Source: Nocardia higoensis NBRC 100133 (lineage in GTDB: Bacteria; Actinomycetota; Actinomycetes; Mycobacteriales; Mycobacteriaceae). Taken from it: a stretch of 64,000 nt of DNA. This document shows, piece after piece, positions 50,158 to 58,772 of this stretch. The notes under the pieces were generated by a model, which was not told the DNA's origin, ran no database searches, and saw only the letters and a program-made list of their open reading frames with translations. The stretch spans positions 1 to 64,000 of the forward strand of contig NZ_BAGA01000072.1 in NCBI RefSeq assembly GCF_000308595.1, written 5' to 3'. How positions within the stretch are numbered: the first letter of the stretch is position 1; each line of letters starts with the position of its first letter. The position numbers and the translations under genes were made by a program.

Positions 50158-51597
50158 TCAGGCGTTTTCGGGCGTAACCACCGAAGCCGTCTTGTGGCCG
50201 GTGGAACCGATCCGCGGAAAAGGCGCGACGGCTTCGAGTTCGTAGGCCAGTCGAAGCAGGGTTCGCTCGTCGCCGTGCGGCGCGAAGAGCTGGATCGAGC
50301 CGGGCAGGCCGTTGGTGTGCAGTCCGTGTGGCAGGGAAATGGCCGGGCCGCCACCGATATTGGCCAGCGGGGTGAAGGCGACGTAGTCGACGAGCTTGGC
50401 GAACAACGCGTCGGCGGCCTGCCGGGGGGAGTGCTCGCCGATGCGCGGCGCCGGGTGGGCGAGCGTCGGGGTGAGCAGGATGTCCACATCGGCGAAGTGC
50501 CTGGCGTAGAGCTCCTGGCCGCCGCGCAGGCGGCGGATCGCGCCGGGGAGCCGGTGTGGGCCGCGGGCGACCTTGCGGGCGAGACCTTTGGTGAACGGGT
50601 CGAGCTTGCGCGGGTCGAAACGGCGGCCGTGGCTCATCGAGAAACTCGCCGACATGAGGACCGCGAACAGCGACCAGTACAGCGTGAAGTCCTCGACGAA
50701 CTGTTCGTCGAGCAGCAGGCGGCGCTCGACGAGTTCGTGGCCCTGGCCGGCGAAGGTCTCGGCGGCCGAGGTCAGGATCCGGTCGGTCTCGGGGTGGACG
50801 GGGTGGCCGAGGACGTCGTAGCGAATGACGCCGATGCGCATCCTGCGGTCGTCCGGGCCCTCGACGAGACCGACCGGCGGCAGGCCCGGTTCGGGATGGT
50901 GCTGTTCGGCGACGGCGAGGTAGTGGGCGGTGTCGCGCACCGAGCGGGTCAGCACTCCCTCGGAGACCAGATTCACCGGTAGTTGCCTGGCGCCCGGCTG
51001 ATCGAGCAGACGAGACCGCGTCACCTTGAGCCCGACGAGCCCGTTGACCGCCGCGGGAATGCGGATGGATCCGCCGCCGTCGTTGGCGTGCGCGATCGGC
51101 ACCGCGCCGGAAGCGACCAACGCGCCGGATCCGCCGGAGGAGGCGCCGACGGAGTACTCGGTGTTCCACGGGTTCCTGGTGGGCGGGCGATCGACGTACT
51201 CGGTGCTGGCGGTCAGCCCGAACTCACACAGCGTGGACTTGCCGAGCAAGGTGAACCCCTGCGCGAGGAACTGCCGTGCGGGCGCGCTGTCCGCCTTCGC
51301 CGGATGCGGGGTGAACGCGGACGAGCCGTGACAGGTCGGCACGCCCGCGACATCGGCGTTGTCCTTGACAAACGCAGGCACTCCGGCGAACAGCCCCGAG
51401 GTGGGCGGCTGGTTGCGCGCCCGCTCGAAGCACTCGACCTGCACCGCGTTCAGCTCCGGCTGCACCTTGCCGACCCGGGCGATGGCGGCCTCGAGCACTT
51501 CGTCACGGCTCACCTCCCCGCTGCGGATCCGGGCGGCGACCCCGAGGGCGTCGAGATCGCCGAGGGCGTCATCGGTGAAGGCGTGCACTGTGCTCAT
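50158..51597 (-). CDS. Amidase signature family hydrolase
   Basis: A 479-residue amidase. The catalytic Ser-cis-Ser-Lys set is visible: Lys in PAFVKDNADVAG, then the Gly/Ser-rich segment YSVGASSGGSGALVASGAVP and DGGGSIRIPAAVNGLVGLK. The C-terminal part includes TPLANIGGGPAISLPHGLH. It resembles 6-aminohexanoate cyclic dimer hydrolase and other non-GatA amidases; there are no gatB or gatC neighbours, so it is a metabolic amidase. It is transcribed alone or with the downstream phoD gene. Confidence 0.88.
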   Translation of the reverse strand: MSTVHAFTDDALGDLDALGVAARIRSGEVSRDEVLEAAIARVGKVQPELNAVQVECFERARNQPPTSGLFAGVPAFVKDNADVAGVPTCHGSSAFTPHPAKADSAPARQFLAQGFTLLGKSTLCEFGLTASTEYVDRPPTRNPWNTEYSVGASSGGSGALVASGAVPIAHANDGGGSIRIPAAVNGLVGLKVTRSRLLDQPGARQLPVNLVSEGVLTRSVRDTAHYLAVAEQHHPEPGLPPVGLVEGPDDRRMRIGVIRYDVLGHPVHPETDRILTSAAETFAGQGHELVERRLLLDEQFVEDFTLYWSLFAVLMSASFSMSHGRRFDPRKLDPFTKGLARKVARGPHRLPGAIRRLRGGQELYARHFADVDILLTPTLAHPAPRIGEHSPRQAADALFAKLVDYVAFTPLANIGGGPAISLPHGLHTNGLPGSIQLFAPHGDERTLLRLAYELEAVAPFPRIGSTGHKTASVVTPENA

Positions 51598-51718
51598 CGG
51601 ATCCGTGCTTTCGTCGCTGCTGTCGAGCGCGGACCGCGCGTGTGGGGTGTCGGCGCGCCGTCCGCTCTTGCGACAGTAACGCCCGCCGGAAACGAGTGGT
51701 TGCGGTATCGGCGGACCC

Positions 51719-52264
51719 TCAGGCGGGCTCGACCAACTGGATCTCCAGTTCGACCTTGACCGAGTTGCTCAGCAGACCGGGGGCGGCGGCGCCCACGCCG
51801 AGTGCGAGCCGGTCCACGGAGCCGACGGCGGAGAAGCCGGCGTGCCGGGCGCCGGCTCCGGGCAGTTCCTGCACCCCGCCCCATTCCACCTCGAGGGTCA
51901 CCGGCGTGCTGCGCTCGCCCAGCCACACCTCGCCGTCGACGGTGAAGTTCTCGGCGATGCGCACCGGTCCGGTGGCGCGGAAGGTGAGGGTGGGCCGGTT
52001 GGCGACGTCGAGGAAGTCGGCGGTGCGCACGTGCTCGTCGCGGGCGGCATTGCCGGTGTCGAAGGAGTTCAGGTGGATGGTGGCGCCGATGGTGGCCGCG
52101 CCGGTCTCGTCGACGTGGAACTCGGTGTCGAAGGCGGTGAAGCTACCGCGCACCTTCGCGATTCCGAGGTGGCGGATGCTGAAGCCGACCGAGGAGTGCT
52201 GGGTGTCCAGGGCCCAGGAGCCGGGCTTCAGCAGGGTCGGGGTTTCGTTCGTGCTCGTGGTCAT
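51719..52264 (-). CDS. YceI family lipid-binding protein
   Basis: A 181-residue lipocalin-like protein. It has the YceI pattern WALDTQHSSVGFSIRHLGIAKVRGSF near the start, EFHVDETGAATIGATIHLNSFDTGNAARDEHVRTADFLD, and the late strand LALGVGAAAPGLLSNSVKVEL (fragments quoted separately by block). It has no signal peptide and so acts in the cytoplasm. Members bind isoprenoid-type lipids or quinones. It is divergent from the MmyB-type regulator at 52365 across a dyad, a common regulator-target arrangement. Confidence 0.88.
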   Translation of the reverse strand: MTTSTNETPTLLKPGSWALDTQHSSVGFSIRHLGIAKVRGSFTAFDTEFHVDETGAATIGATIHLNSFDTGNAARDEHVRTADFLDVANRPTLTFRATGPVRIAENFTVDGEVWLGERSTPVTLEVEWGGVQELPGAGARHAGFSAVGSVDRLALGVGAAAPGLLSNSVKVELEIQLVEPA

Positions 52265-52268
52265 GAAC

Positions 52269-52336
52269 CGAGCCTGGCCCCGGCGGCGGCCGGTACCAAG
52301 GCCGTGGTTTTCCTGGACCTGACAGGGCCAGGCTCG
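52269..52336. promoter_or_regulatory. Long inverted repeat in the yceI-regulator promoter gap
   Basis: CGAGCCTGGCCC (52269-52280) and GGGCCAGGCTCG (52325-52336) are perfect 12-base complements, separated by 44 bases and spanning the 100-base divergent gap. They flank the likely promoters for both genes and are strong candidates for the operator of the adjacent regulator. Confidence 0.5.
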
Positions 52337-52364
52337 CGGTGCGGGAATCGGCCATGATGAAGAC

Positions 52365-53198
52365 GTGACCGGAAACAGGTTCGCCGAATTCCTCGTCGCC
52401 CGTCGCGCCGAACTGCGCCCGGCCGACGTCGGACTACCCGATATCGGCCGCCGCCGCACCCCCGGCCTGCGGCGCGAAGAGGTCGCGGTGCGCGCCGGGG
52501 TGAGCGCGGACTACCTGGCGCGGCTGGAACAGGGCCGCGACACCAACCCCTCGATCGCCGTGGTCGACGCGCTGGCCGCCGCCCTCCTGCTCGACGACGC
52601 GCAACGTCGGCACTTCGGCCTGCTCGCGCTGACCGCCGGCCAGGAGGAACGGTGCGGTGGTTCCGAAGCACCCATCACGACGGTGCCGGAATCGGTCATC
52701 GCGGTCCTGCGGGCGCTGGATCCGACGCCCGCGTTCGTGCGGGGCCGCCGCCTCGAGGTGCTCGCCCACAACGAGGCCTGGGCCGATCTCGCCGCGCCGC
52801 TCGGCCTGCTCGATCCGCCGATCGACCTGGCGCAGTGGGTGTTTCGACACAAGACCGCCCACCGCGTACTGCAGAACCGCGCGGCCGTCGCCGAATCCCT
52901 CACCGCCGAGCTCTACCGGGCGAGCATGCGCTGGCCCAACGACGATCACCTGAATCACGCCATCGCCTCCTTGCGCACGGTGCCCGAATTCGCACAGCGT
53001 TGGCAGCCGAGGCCGGCCGCCGAAACGGCCCCGGTGCCGTTGCGCCTGCACCACCCGGTGCACGGCGCTCTCACCCTCACCGTGGAGCAGCTGGAGACCA
53101 GGCACGACCAGGCTGTGGTGGTGTGGCTGCCCGATCGTGCCCTCGCGCGCGAGTCGGGGCTGCGCCTGCTGCGCGGGGATCGCGCGGCGGGCGAGTAG
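52365..53198 (+). CDS. MmyB-type Xre family transcriptional regulator
   Basis: A 277-residue regulator. An N-terminal helix-turn-helix (about 8-85) shows TPGLRREEVAVRAGVSADYL and RLEQGRDTNPS, which is diagnostic of the actinobacterial MmyB group. The C-terminal PAS-like domain (about 105-270) has VRGRRLEVLAHNEAWADLAA and may bind a fatty acid. The start is a GTG. Regulators of this group usually control the divergent gene, here yceI. Confidence 0.9.
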   Translation: MTGNRFAEFLVARRAELRPADVGLPDIGRRRTPGLRREEVAVRAGVSADYLARLEQGRDTNPSIAVVDALAAALLLDDAQRRHFGLLALTAGQEERCGGSEAPITTVPESVIAVLRALDPTPAFVRGRRLEVLAHNEAWADLAAPLGLLDPPIDLAQWVFRHKTAHRVLQNRAAVAESLTAELYRASMRWPNDDHLNHAIASLRTVPEFAQRWQPRPAAETAPVPLRLHHPVHGALTLTVEQLETRHDQAVVVWLPDRALARESGLRLLRGDRAAGE

Positions 53199-53209
53199 GC
53201 CGCATCCCG

Positions 53210-53644
53210 CTACTCGGTGCGGGCATCGTGCGTCGCCCGGTTGGCCATGACCTCGTCCATGTTCGTCTCGGCCCAGCTCCTGAGGCCGCGCATCAGGTGG
53301 TGCAGCGACAGTCCGAGCTCGGTGAGTTCGTAGGAGACCGTGACGGGAACGGTGGGCGTCACCGTCCGGGTGAGCAGGCCGTCGCGTTCCAGGGACCGCA
53401 GCGTCTGAGTGAGCACCTTCTGGCTGACTCCCGCGAGTGTCCGGGCGAGTTCGGAGAAGCGCATCGCCCGCGGTTCACCGGGGCGGTCCGCGCCGTCCGC
53501 GCCCCCGCCCAGCGCGCACAGGATCAGGGCGACCCACTTGTCGGAGATCCGATCGAGCAGTTGCCTGCTCGGGCAGGCGGCGAAGAACGCGTTGTACTCG
53601 ATCTTGGCCGTGGCCTTCTTCTCGGCCGCCGTGGTCGTCCTCAT
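53210..53644 (-). CDS. HxlR family transcriptional regulator
   Basis: A 144-residue winged-helix protein with ACPSRQLLDRISDKWVALIL, FSELARTLAGVSQKVLTQTL and RSLERDGLLTRTVTP, the HxlR pattern. The initial Cys before PSRQLLDR is the conserved Cys of redox- or aldehyde-sensing members such as YodB and HxlR. The ATG at 53644 has AGGAG about nine bases upstream and is preferred over an earlier in-frame start. It converges with the MmyB gene and is divergent from the aldo/keto reductase gene, which it probably controls. Confidence 0.9.
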   Translation of the reverse strand: MRTTTAAEKKATAKIEYNAFFAACPSRQLLDRISDKWVALILCALGGGADGADRPGEPRAMRFSELARTLAGVSQKVLTQTLRSLERDGLLTRTVTPTVPVTVSYELTELGLSLHHLMRGLRSWAETNMDEVMANRATHDARTE

Positions 53645-53674
53645 GTCCCCACTCCTGTCACCTCTGGGTAACCA

Positions 53675-53709
53675 AGGCACCTGCCAGTGCCTACTTCCCA
53701 ACGGGAAGT
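53675..53709. promoter_or_regulatory. Tandem dyads between hxlR and aldo/keto reductase genes
   Basis: AGGCAC-N6-GTGCCT (53675-53692) and ACTTCCC-N3-GGGAAGT (53693-53709) lie side by side. HxlR proteins bind such dyads; one or both should control the divergent genes. Confidence 0.5.
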
Positions 53710-53775
53710 TGCCCTACCAGTATGAAGTAAGCCCCATCGGGCGCCATTCCTGTGAGAGATATCGAGGACCCGCGT

Positions 53776-54651
53776 ATGAGCACACTGTTCACTTCACTCC
53801 CCGGCGGCACCTGGACCCTGGGCGATCTGACCGTCACCCGCTTCGGCTACGGCGCGATGCAACTCGCCGGGCCCTGGGTCATGGGACCGCCCGCCGATCG
53901 GGACGGCGCGATCGCCGTGCTGCGCGAGGCCGTCGACCTCGGCATCACCCATATCGATACCAGTGACGCGTACGGTCCGCGAGTGACCAACCGGTTGATC
54001 CGCGAGGCGCTGCAGCCCTACCACGAGTCGCTGCACATCGTGACGAAGGTCGGTGCGGAACGGGACGAGCAGGGCGGATGGCCGACGGCGCGGCAGCCGG
54101 ACCAGCTGCGTCGCCAGGTCGAGGAGAACCTCGAATCCCTAGGGCTCGACACACTGGATCTGGTGAATCTCCGGCTCGGCGACGCCGAGGGGCCGCGGGC
54201 GGGCACGCTCGCCGAATCGTTCGAGACGCTCGCCGACCTCCAACGGCAAGGCGTCATCCGCCATCTCGGCGTCAGTAATGCCACCGCCGAGCAGGTCGCC
54301 GAGGCCCGGAGCATCGCGCCGATCGTGTGCGTGCAGAACATGTACAACCTGGCCCACCGCCACGACGACGAGCTGATCGACCGGCTCGCCGCCGAGCGCA
54401 TCGCCTACGTGCCGTTCTTCCCGCTCGGCGGGTTCAGCCCGCTGCAGTCCTCGGCATTGTCCGCGGTCGCCGCCCGGCTGGGCGCCACGCCGATGTCGGT
54501 GGCCCTGGCCTGGCTGCTGCACAGGTCGCCGAACATCCTGCTGATCCCCGGCACCTCCTCCGTCGCGCACCTACGCGAGAACATCGCGGGCGCCCGGCTG
54601 TCGCTGTCGGATACCGACCTCGCCGAACTGGACGCGCTCGGCCGGGAGTGA
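53776..54651 (+). CDS. Aldo/keto reductase
   Basis: A 291-residue TIM-barrel NADPH-dependent oxidoreductase. It begins with FGYGAMQLAGPWVMG and has the catalytic Asp and Tyr in ITHIDTSDAYGP, Lys in HIVTKVGA, and the cofactor part LIPGTSSVAHLREN. The place of the catalytic His reads DLVNLRLGD, a common form in this subfamily (His replaced). The ATG at 53776 has GAGGA about eight bases upstream; a GTG at 53752 is an alternative. It likely reduces a reactive aldehyde or ketone sensed by the adjacent HxlR protein. Confidence 0.9.
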   Translation: MSTLFTSLPGGTWTLGDLTVTRFGYGAMQLAGPWVMGPPADRDGAIAVLREAVDLGITHIDTSDAYGPRVTNRLIREALQPYHESLHIVTKVGAERDEQGGWPTARQPDQLRRQVEENLESLGLDTLDLVNLRLGDAEGPRAGTLAESFETLADLQRQGVIRHLGVSNATAEQVAEARSIAPIVCVQNMYNLAHRHDDELIDRLAAERIAYVPFFPLGGFSPLQSSALSAVAARLGATPMSVALAWLLHRSPNILLIPGTSSVAHLRENIAGARLSLSDTDLAELDALGRE

Positions 54652-54715
54652 ACCCGGACGTTGCGGCTCGACCTGTTCCGGGTTGCGCGTCCGGCGCCGC
54701 CCACCGACCCGACAA

Positions 54716-54757
54716 CGCAGCAGCCGGCCGCGAGCGAACTCGCGGCCGGCTGCTGCG
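54716..54757. terminator. Strong bidirectional hairpin terminator
   Basis: CGCAGCAGCCGGCCGCGAG (54716-54734) and its exact complement (54739-54757) form a 19-base-pair perfect stem around a CGAA loop. It separates the aldo/keto reductase stop (54651) from the convergent STAS gene stop (54780). No T-run follows. Confidence 0.7.
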
Positions 54758-54779
54758 CTGTGGTGGTACCCGGTGGCCG

Positions 54780-55379
54780 TTACGTGCGCGCGCCCGCGCC
54801 CACCGCCTTCCTCGCCGAGAGCGGGATCACGCCCGGCTGCGGTTCGTGGAAACGCCGACGCGGAGACGTGACGTCCACGCCCGAGTCGTTCGACATCGCG
54901 GGCTGCGCGGGGCGGACCGGCGAGTCGAGTGCGGTGTGCGCGCTGACGACCGTGGAACGGACGATCAGTGGCGCGGTGCGCGGATCGTCGGCGAGGAGCC
55001 GGGCGATGCGACGGTCGGTGGTGACCAGGCAGGTCCGGACGCCTTCGCGGAGGAAAGCCCCCGCGTCTTCGACGAGATCGCCGAGGGTGCGCAGCGAGAG
55101 GAAGTCGAGCCTTCCGGCATCGACGATGAGCGCGCCGCCCGCTTTCGCCGCCGCGTCGGCAGCCTCGCGCACCATCTGCCGCCACAGCGGCAGGGTGAAG
55201 GCATCGGCTTGACCACGTACCGACAGGATGACGACGCCACTGCGGTGGCGGGTGCGGGATATCAGCCGGTGATCGGGCGAACGGGAGGGTGCCGTGGCGG
55301 AATTCACCGACAGGAAGGGGGAGGAGCTGGATTTCAGGTTCATGACACTACCCGGATCGGCTCGAGATGCACTGAGCAT
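54780..55379 (-). CDS. STAS domain protein (anti-sigma factor antagonist-like)
   Basis: A 199-residue protein with a Ser/Pro-rich N-terminal tail (1-60) and a STAS domain (about 60-160): GVVILSVRGQADAFTLPLWR, GGALIVDAGRLDFLSLRTLG and TTDRRIARLL. The position of the usual phospho-serine (D-x-S) reads LDFLSLRTL, so a serine is present. The C-terminal 40 residues are unstructured. The start at 55379 has GGAG before it; ATG 55343 (187 residues) is an alternative. It would regulate an anti-sigma factor not encoded here. Confidence 0.75.
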   Translation of the reverse strand: MLSASRADPGSVMNLKSSSSPFLSVNSATAPSRSPDHRLISRTRHRSGVVILSVRGQADAFTLPLWRQMVREAADAAAKAGGALIVDAGRLDFLSLRTLGDLVEDAGAFLREGVRTCLVTTDRRIARLLADDPRTAPLIVRSTVVSAHTALDSPVRPAQPAMSNDSGVDVTSPRRRFHEPQPGVIPLSARKAVGAGART

Positions 55380-55460
55380 CAGGGCTCCGGCAGACCCCGG
55401 TGGTTTCGAGGTGACGCGTGAGCCGCACCCAGGGTAACGCACACCGAACGTAAACGGCAG

Positions 55461-55482
55461 TTTATTTTTGTATAGAAATAAA
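55461..55482. promoter_or_regulatory. AT-rich dyad in the promoter of the carbonic anhydrase gene
   Basis: TTTATTT (55461-55467) and AAATAAA (55476-55482) flank TTGTATAG. The dyad is the most AT-rich spot of the surrounding 2 kb and lies 140-160 bases before the start codon. It may be an operator or the promoter core; the rest of 55380-55620 shows no gene. Confidence 0.35.
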
Positions 55483-55620
55483 TCGTGTCGTTTGCGTGAC
55501 CCGCCCCCGGGTAGTTGCGCTCAGCCTGCGCAAATACCTTGTCCGGGATCCGGCCACTGGCAACTGTCGATCCGTACACGTGAAGTCCTCACACCCCCCT
55601 CCCAGAGGAAGGCGCGATCC

Positions 55621-56112
55621 ATGAGCGTGACCGACGAGTACCTGGCCAACAACGCCGAATACGCGGCGACGTTCAGTGGGCCCCTCCCGCTGCCGCCGAG
55701 CAAGCACGTCGCCGTGGTGGCGTGCATGGACGCCCGCCTGGACGTCTACCGGATCCTCGGCCTGAAAGACGGCGAGGCGCACGTCATCCGCAATGCGGGC
55801 GGCGTGGTGACCGACGACGAGATCCGGTCGCTGGCCATCAGCCAGCGCCTGCTGGGCACGACCGAGATCATCCTCATCCACCACACCGACTGCGGCATGC
55901 TCACCTTCACCGACGACGACTTCAAGCGCGCCATCCAGGACGAGATCGGCATCAAGCCCACCTGGTCGGCCGAATCCTTCCCGGACGTCGAGGAAGACGT
56001 GCGCCAGTCGCTGAAGCGCATCGAGCGCAGCCCGTTCGTCACGAAGACGACCTCGTTGCGCGGATTCGTCTTCGATGTCGCCACCGGCAAGCTCAACGAA
56101 GTCCTGAACTGA
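55621..56112 (+). CDS. Beta-carbonic anhydrase
   Basis: A 163-residue beta-class enzyme. Zinc ligands are Cys35 in ACMDARLD with the Asp-Arg dyad (37, 39) and His88 and Cys91 in IHHTDCGML. RNAGGVVTDDEIRSLAISQ matches the short Rv1284-type subgroup. It interconverts CO2 and bicarbonate in the cytoplasm. AGAGGAAGG lies about nine bases before the ATG. The gene is followed by a terminator and a convergent acyl-CoA synthetase. Confidence 0.93.
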   Translation: MSVTDEYLANNAEYAATFSGPLPLPPSKHVAVVACMDARLDVYRILGLKDGEAHVIRNAGGVVTDDEIRSLAISQRLLGTTEIILIHHTDCGMLTFTDDDFKRAIQDEIGIKPTWSAESFPDVEEDVRQSLKRIERSPFVTKTTSLRGFVFDVATGKLNEVLN

Positions 56113-56125
56113 CCCGGATCGCGCA

Positions 56126-56159
56126 GCCGGGCCGCCCACCGTACGGGGAACGGCCCGGC
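56126..56159. terminator. Bidirectional hairpin between convergent genes
   Basis: GCCGGGCCG (56126-56134) and CGGCCCGGC (56151-56159) are exact complements around a 16-base loop that can itself pair partly (CCC/GGGG). It sits between the stops at 56112 and 56173. Confidence 0.5.
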
Positions 56160-56172
56160 CTGTCGTGTGCGC

Positions 56173-57762
56173 TCAGTTCACCTGATCCGAGAACTTCTGC
56201 CGCAGTTCGCGTTTGAGGATCTTGCCGCTGGGATTCTTCGGAAGTTCCTCGACGAACACGATGCGCTTGGGCAGCTTGAACCCGGCCAGCCGCGGCCGCA
56301 GCCCGTCGACGATGTCCTGCTCGGTGAGTTCGTGGCCGTCCTGCGCGACGACAACCGCCGTCACCGCCTCGATCCAGGTCGGATGCGGGGTGCCGAAGAC
56401 GGCGGCCTCGGCGACACCGGCGACGGTGTAGAGCGCTTCCTCGACCTCCCGGCTGGCGACGTTCTCGCCGCCGGTCTTGATCATGTCCTTCTTGCGGTCG
56501 ACAACGCTGAGATAGCCGTCCTCGGACATGATGCCCAGGTCGCCGGAGTGGAACCAGCCGTTGCGGAAGGCTTCCGCGGTCTTGGCCTCGTCGTCGAGAT
56601 AGCCGAGCGTCGCGTGTGGGCTGCGATGGACGATCTCGCCCAGCTCGCCGGGCGGTAGCGGATTGTCGTCGTCGTCGACGATGATCGTCTCCACGTGCAG
56701 AGCCGCGCGGCCCGCCGAACCGGCGCGCTCGATCTGCTCGTGCGGCCGCAGAATCGTTGCGACCGGCGACATCTCGGTCTGGCCGTAGAAGTTCCACAGC
56801 GAGAGCGCGGGCAGCGCGGTGCGAATCTGTTCGAGCACGGCCACCGGCATCGGCGAGGCGCCGTAGTAGCCCTTGGTCAGCGAGGACAGATCGGTGGACG
56901 CGAACTGCGGCGACTGCAGCAGGGCGATCCACACCGTGGGCGGGGCGAAGAACTTCGTCGCGCGCTCGCGTTCGATCGTGGCCAGCACGGTCGCCGGATC
57001 GGGGCCGGGCAGGATGATGCTGGAGGCGCCGAGGTAGATGTCGGGCAGCAGGAAGCAGTCCATCTGGGCGCAGTGGTAGAGCGGCAGGGCGTGTACCTCG
57101 ATGTCCTCGCCGGACATGCCGCCGTCGATCACCGCGCTCACGTACTGGGTGATCAGCGATTTGCTGGACAGCAGCACGCCTTTGGGGCGCGACTCGGTGC
57201 CGCTGGTGTACATCAGGCGGATCGGATCGTCGTCGCCGACGAGGACCTCGGGTTCCGACTCGTCGGCGTGGGTCTCCCAGGTCTCGTAGGCGATCCACCG
57301 ATCGTCGGCCGAGTCCGCGCCGCCGATGCGGACCAGTAGGTCGGGCCGGTGCTCGCCCTGCTCGACCGCGGCGGTCGCCACCTCGAGCAGGCCGTCCTGG
57401 ACGACGAACGCCTTCGCGCGCGAATGGCGCAGGATGTAGGCGATCTCCTCGGCGCCGAGCATGAAGTTGACCGGCACGAGCATCGCGCCGATCCGGGCCA
57501 GCGCCAGCGTGAGCACGGCGTACTGGCTGGAATTGCGCGACAGCAGCGCGACCGCGGTGCCCTTGCCGATGCCCTGGTCGATGAGCGCGTGGCCAACCCG
57601 GTTGACGATCGAGTCGAACTCGCGGTAGGTCAGCCGCCGTTCGCCGTCGGCTATCGCCAGCCGCTCGGGGTAGCGCTGGGCGCTGCGTCGCAACAGGTCG
57701 CCCACGGTCTGCGAGCGCGCGGTCGCGATCGTGCGGGCGAGGGTGGACTCGTGATCGGGCAT
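56173..57762 (-). CDS. Acyl-CoA synthetase (AMP-forming)
   Basis: A 529-residue ANL enzyme. P-loop LMYTSGTESRPKGV has Glu in place of the usual Thr after SGT. WNFYGQTEMSPVATI, YLSVVDRKKDMIKTGGENVA and PSGKILKREL are the other core motifs. It resembles long- or medium-chain fatty acyl-CoA synthetases (FadD13-like) rather than the three synthetases of the catabolic region. AAAGGAA precedes the ATG at 57762. The 167-base gap to the upstream SDR gene on the same strand holds no gene. Confidence 0.88.
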   Translation of the reverse strand: MPDHESTLARTIATARSQTVGDLLRRSAQRYPERLAIADGERRLTYREFDSIVNRVGHALIDQGIGKGTAVALLSRNSSQYAVLTLALARIGAMLVPVNFMLGAEEIAYILRHSRAKAFVVQDGLLEVATAAVEQGEHRPDLLVRIGGADSADDRWIAYETWETHADESEPEVLVGDDDPIRLMYTSGTESRPKGVLLSSKSLITQYVSAVIDGGMSGEDIEVHALPLYHCAQMDCFLLPDIYLGASSIILPGPDPATVLATIERERATKFFAPPTVWIALLQSPQFASTDLSSLTKGYYGASPMPVAVLEQIRTALPALSLWNFYGQTEMSPVATILRPHEQIERAGSAGRAALHVETIIVDDDDNPLPPGELGEIVHRSPHATLGYLDDEAKTAEAFRNGWFHSGDLGIMSEDGYLSVVDRKKDMIKTGGENVASREVEEALYTVAGVAEAAVFGTPHPTWIEAVTAVVVAQDGHELTEQDIVDGLRPRLAGFKLPKRIVFVEELPKNPSGKILKRELRQKFSDQVN

Positions 57763-57929
57763 CGTGTTCCTTTCGGCCGAGCTCGCCGACGGCGGGAGCG
57801 GCACCGGGGTGTCGCGTCGGCCACTGGACAGTAGCCCGGCATTTGCGAAGTGTCTCGACCCGGTCCGCGCCGGACGGCGGAGAAGCAGCGGTCCTCCTCC
57901 GCCGGACCGGTGCCGCGGCGAAAGGACCG

Positions 57930-58772
57930 TCAGAAGGACATGGGCGGCGCGGGAGCCCGTCGCTCGCTCAGCGTTTCCGCGCGGTGGCTCAGTGCGCCGA
58001 GGCCGAACGCCTTGTCGGTGAAGCCCCAGAACTCGCCCGCGGCGATGTCGGCGAACATGTTCTCCGCGGCATCGACCGGATCCATGCCCGCGGTCTCGCC
58101 GAGATTGTGCAGCACCTCGAACATCTGGTCGGCCGCGGCGTTGCCGCTGGGGGCGGCGGCTTGGGCGTCGACGAAGATCCGGCTGCGCACCGAATACGGC
58201 AGCAGCACGGTCACCTGAATGGGTGCGCCGGTGAGCGCGACTTCCTGGTGCAGGCTCTCGGTGAGCGCGACGATCGCGTGCTTGCTGACGATGTAGGGCG
58301 TCTGCAGAGCCTGGGTGAGCACACCGCCGACCGAGGACATATTGGCCACCGTCGCGGGCGTGCCCGCCGCGATCATCTTGGGCAGGAAAGCCCTGATGCC
58401 ATGGAACACGCCGTCCACGTTCACGTTCATCACATGACGCCACCGCTGCACCGGTATCTCCCAGAGCACCCCCGCGGTCTCCAGCCCCGCGTTGTTGATC
58501 AGCAGCTCCACGCTGCCATACCGCTCGTAGACGTCGGTGGCGAGCTTCTCGAAGGCCTCGGCATCGGTGACGTCGAGTACCTGCGCCTCGGCCTTCAACC
58601 CCTGCGCGAGGATGTCGTCGGCGACCGTGCGGGCCCGCTCGGCATCGACATCGGTGACCACGACCTGCATCCCGATGGCGGCCGCGTACCGCGCGAGCCC
58701 CTCGCCGATACCCGAACCCGCGCCGGTGATGACGGCGGTGCCGCCGGCGAAGCGTTCCTGTGCCGCGCTCAT
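57930..58772 (-). CDS. SDR family oxidoreductase
   Basis: A 280-residue SDR. TGAGSGIGEGLARYA binds the cofactor, VVTDVD suggests NAD(H), NNAG occurs near residue 93, and VANMSSVGG with YIVSKHAIVAL gives the catalytic Ser, Tyr and Lys. The C-terminal 80 residues (IFVDAQAAAPSGNAAADQMF and onward) are longer than in minimal SDRs. A weak dyad, ATGTT-N7-AACAT at 58803-58819, lies 30 bases before the start. The substrate is unknown; downstream is the FadD gene. Confidence 0.87.
   Translation of the reverse strand: MSAAQERFAGGTAVITGAGSGIGEGLARYAAAIGMQVVVTDVDAERARTVADDILAQGLKAEAQVLDVTDAEAFEKLATDVYERYGSVELLINNAGLETAGVLWEIPVQRWRHVMNVNVDGVFHGIRAFLPKMIAAGTPATVANMSSVGGVLTQALQTPYIVSKHAIVALTESLHQEVALTGAPIQVTVLLPYSVRSRIFVDAQAAAPSGNAAADQMFEVLHNLGETAGMDPVDAAENMFADIAAGEFWGFTDKAFGLGALSHRAETLSERRAPAPPMSF

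Noticed and set aside
50001..50489. In-frame extension of phoD upstream into the amidase region
   Set aside because: The Tat signal begins at the ATG at 50000 and the extension overlaps the end of the amidase gene.
53170..53230. GAGTAG/CTACTC dyad between the MmyB and HxlR genes as a terminator
   Set aside because: The seven-base arms coincide with the two stop codons and the stem is weak.
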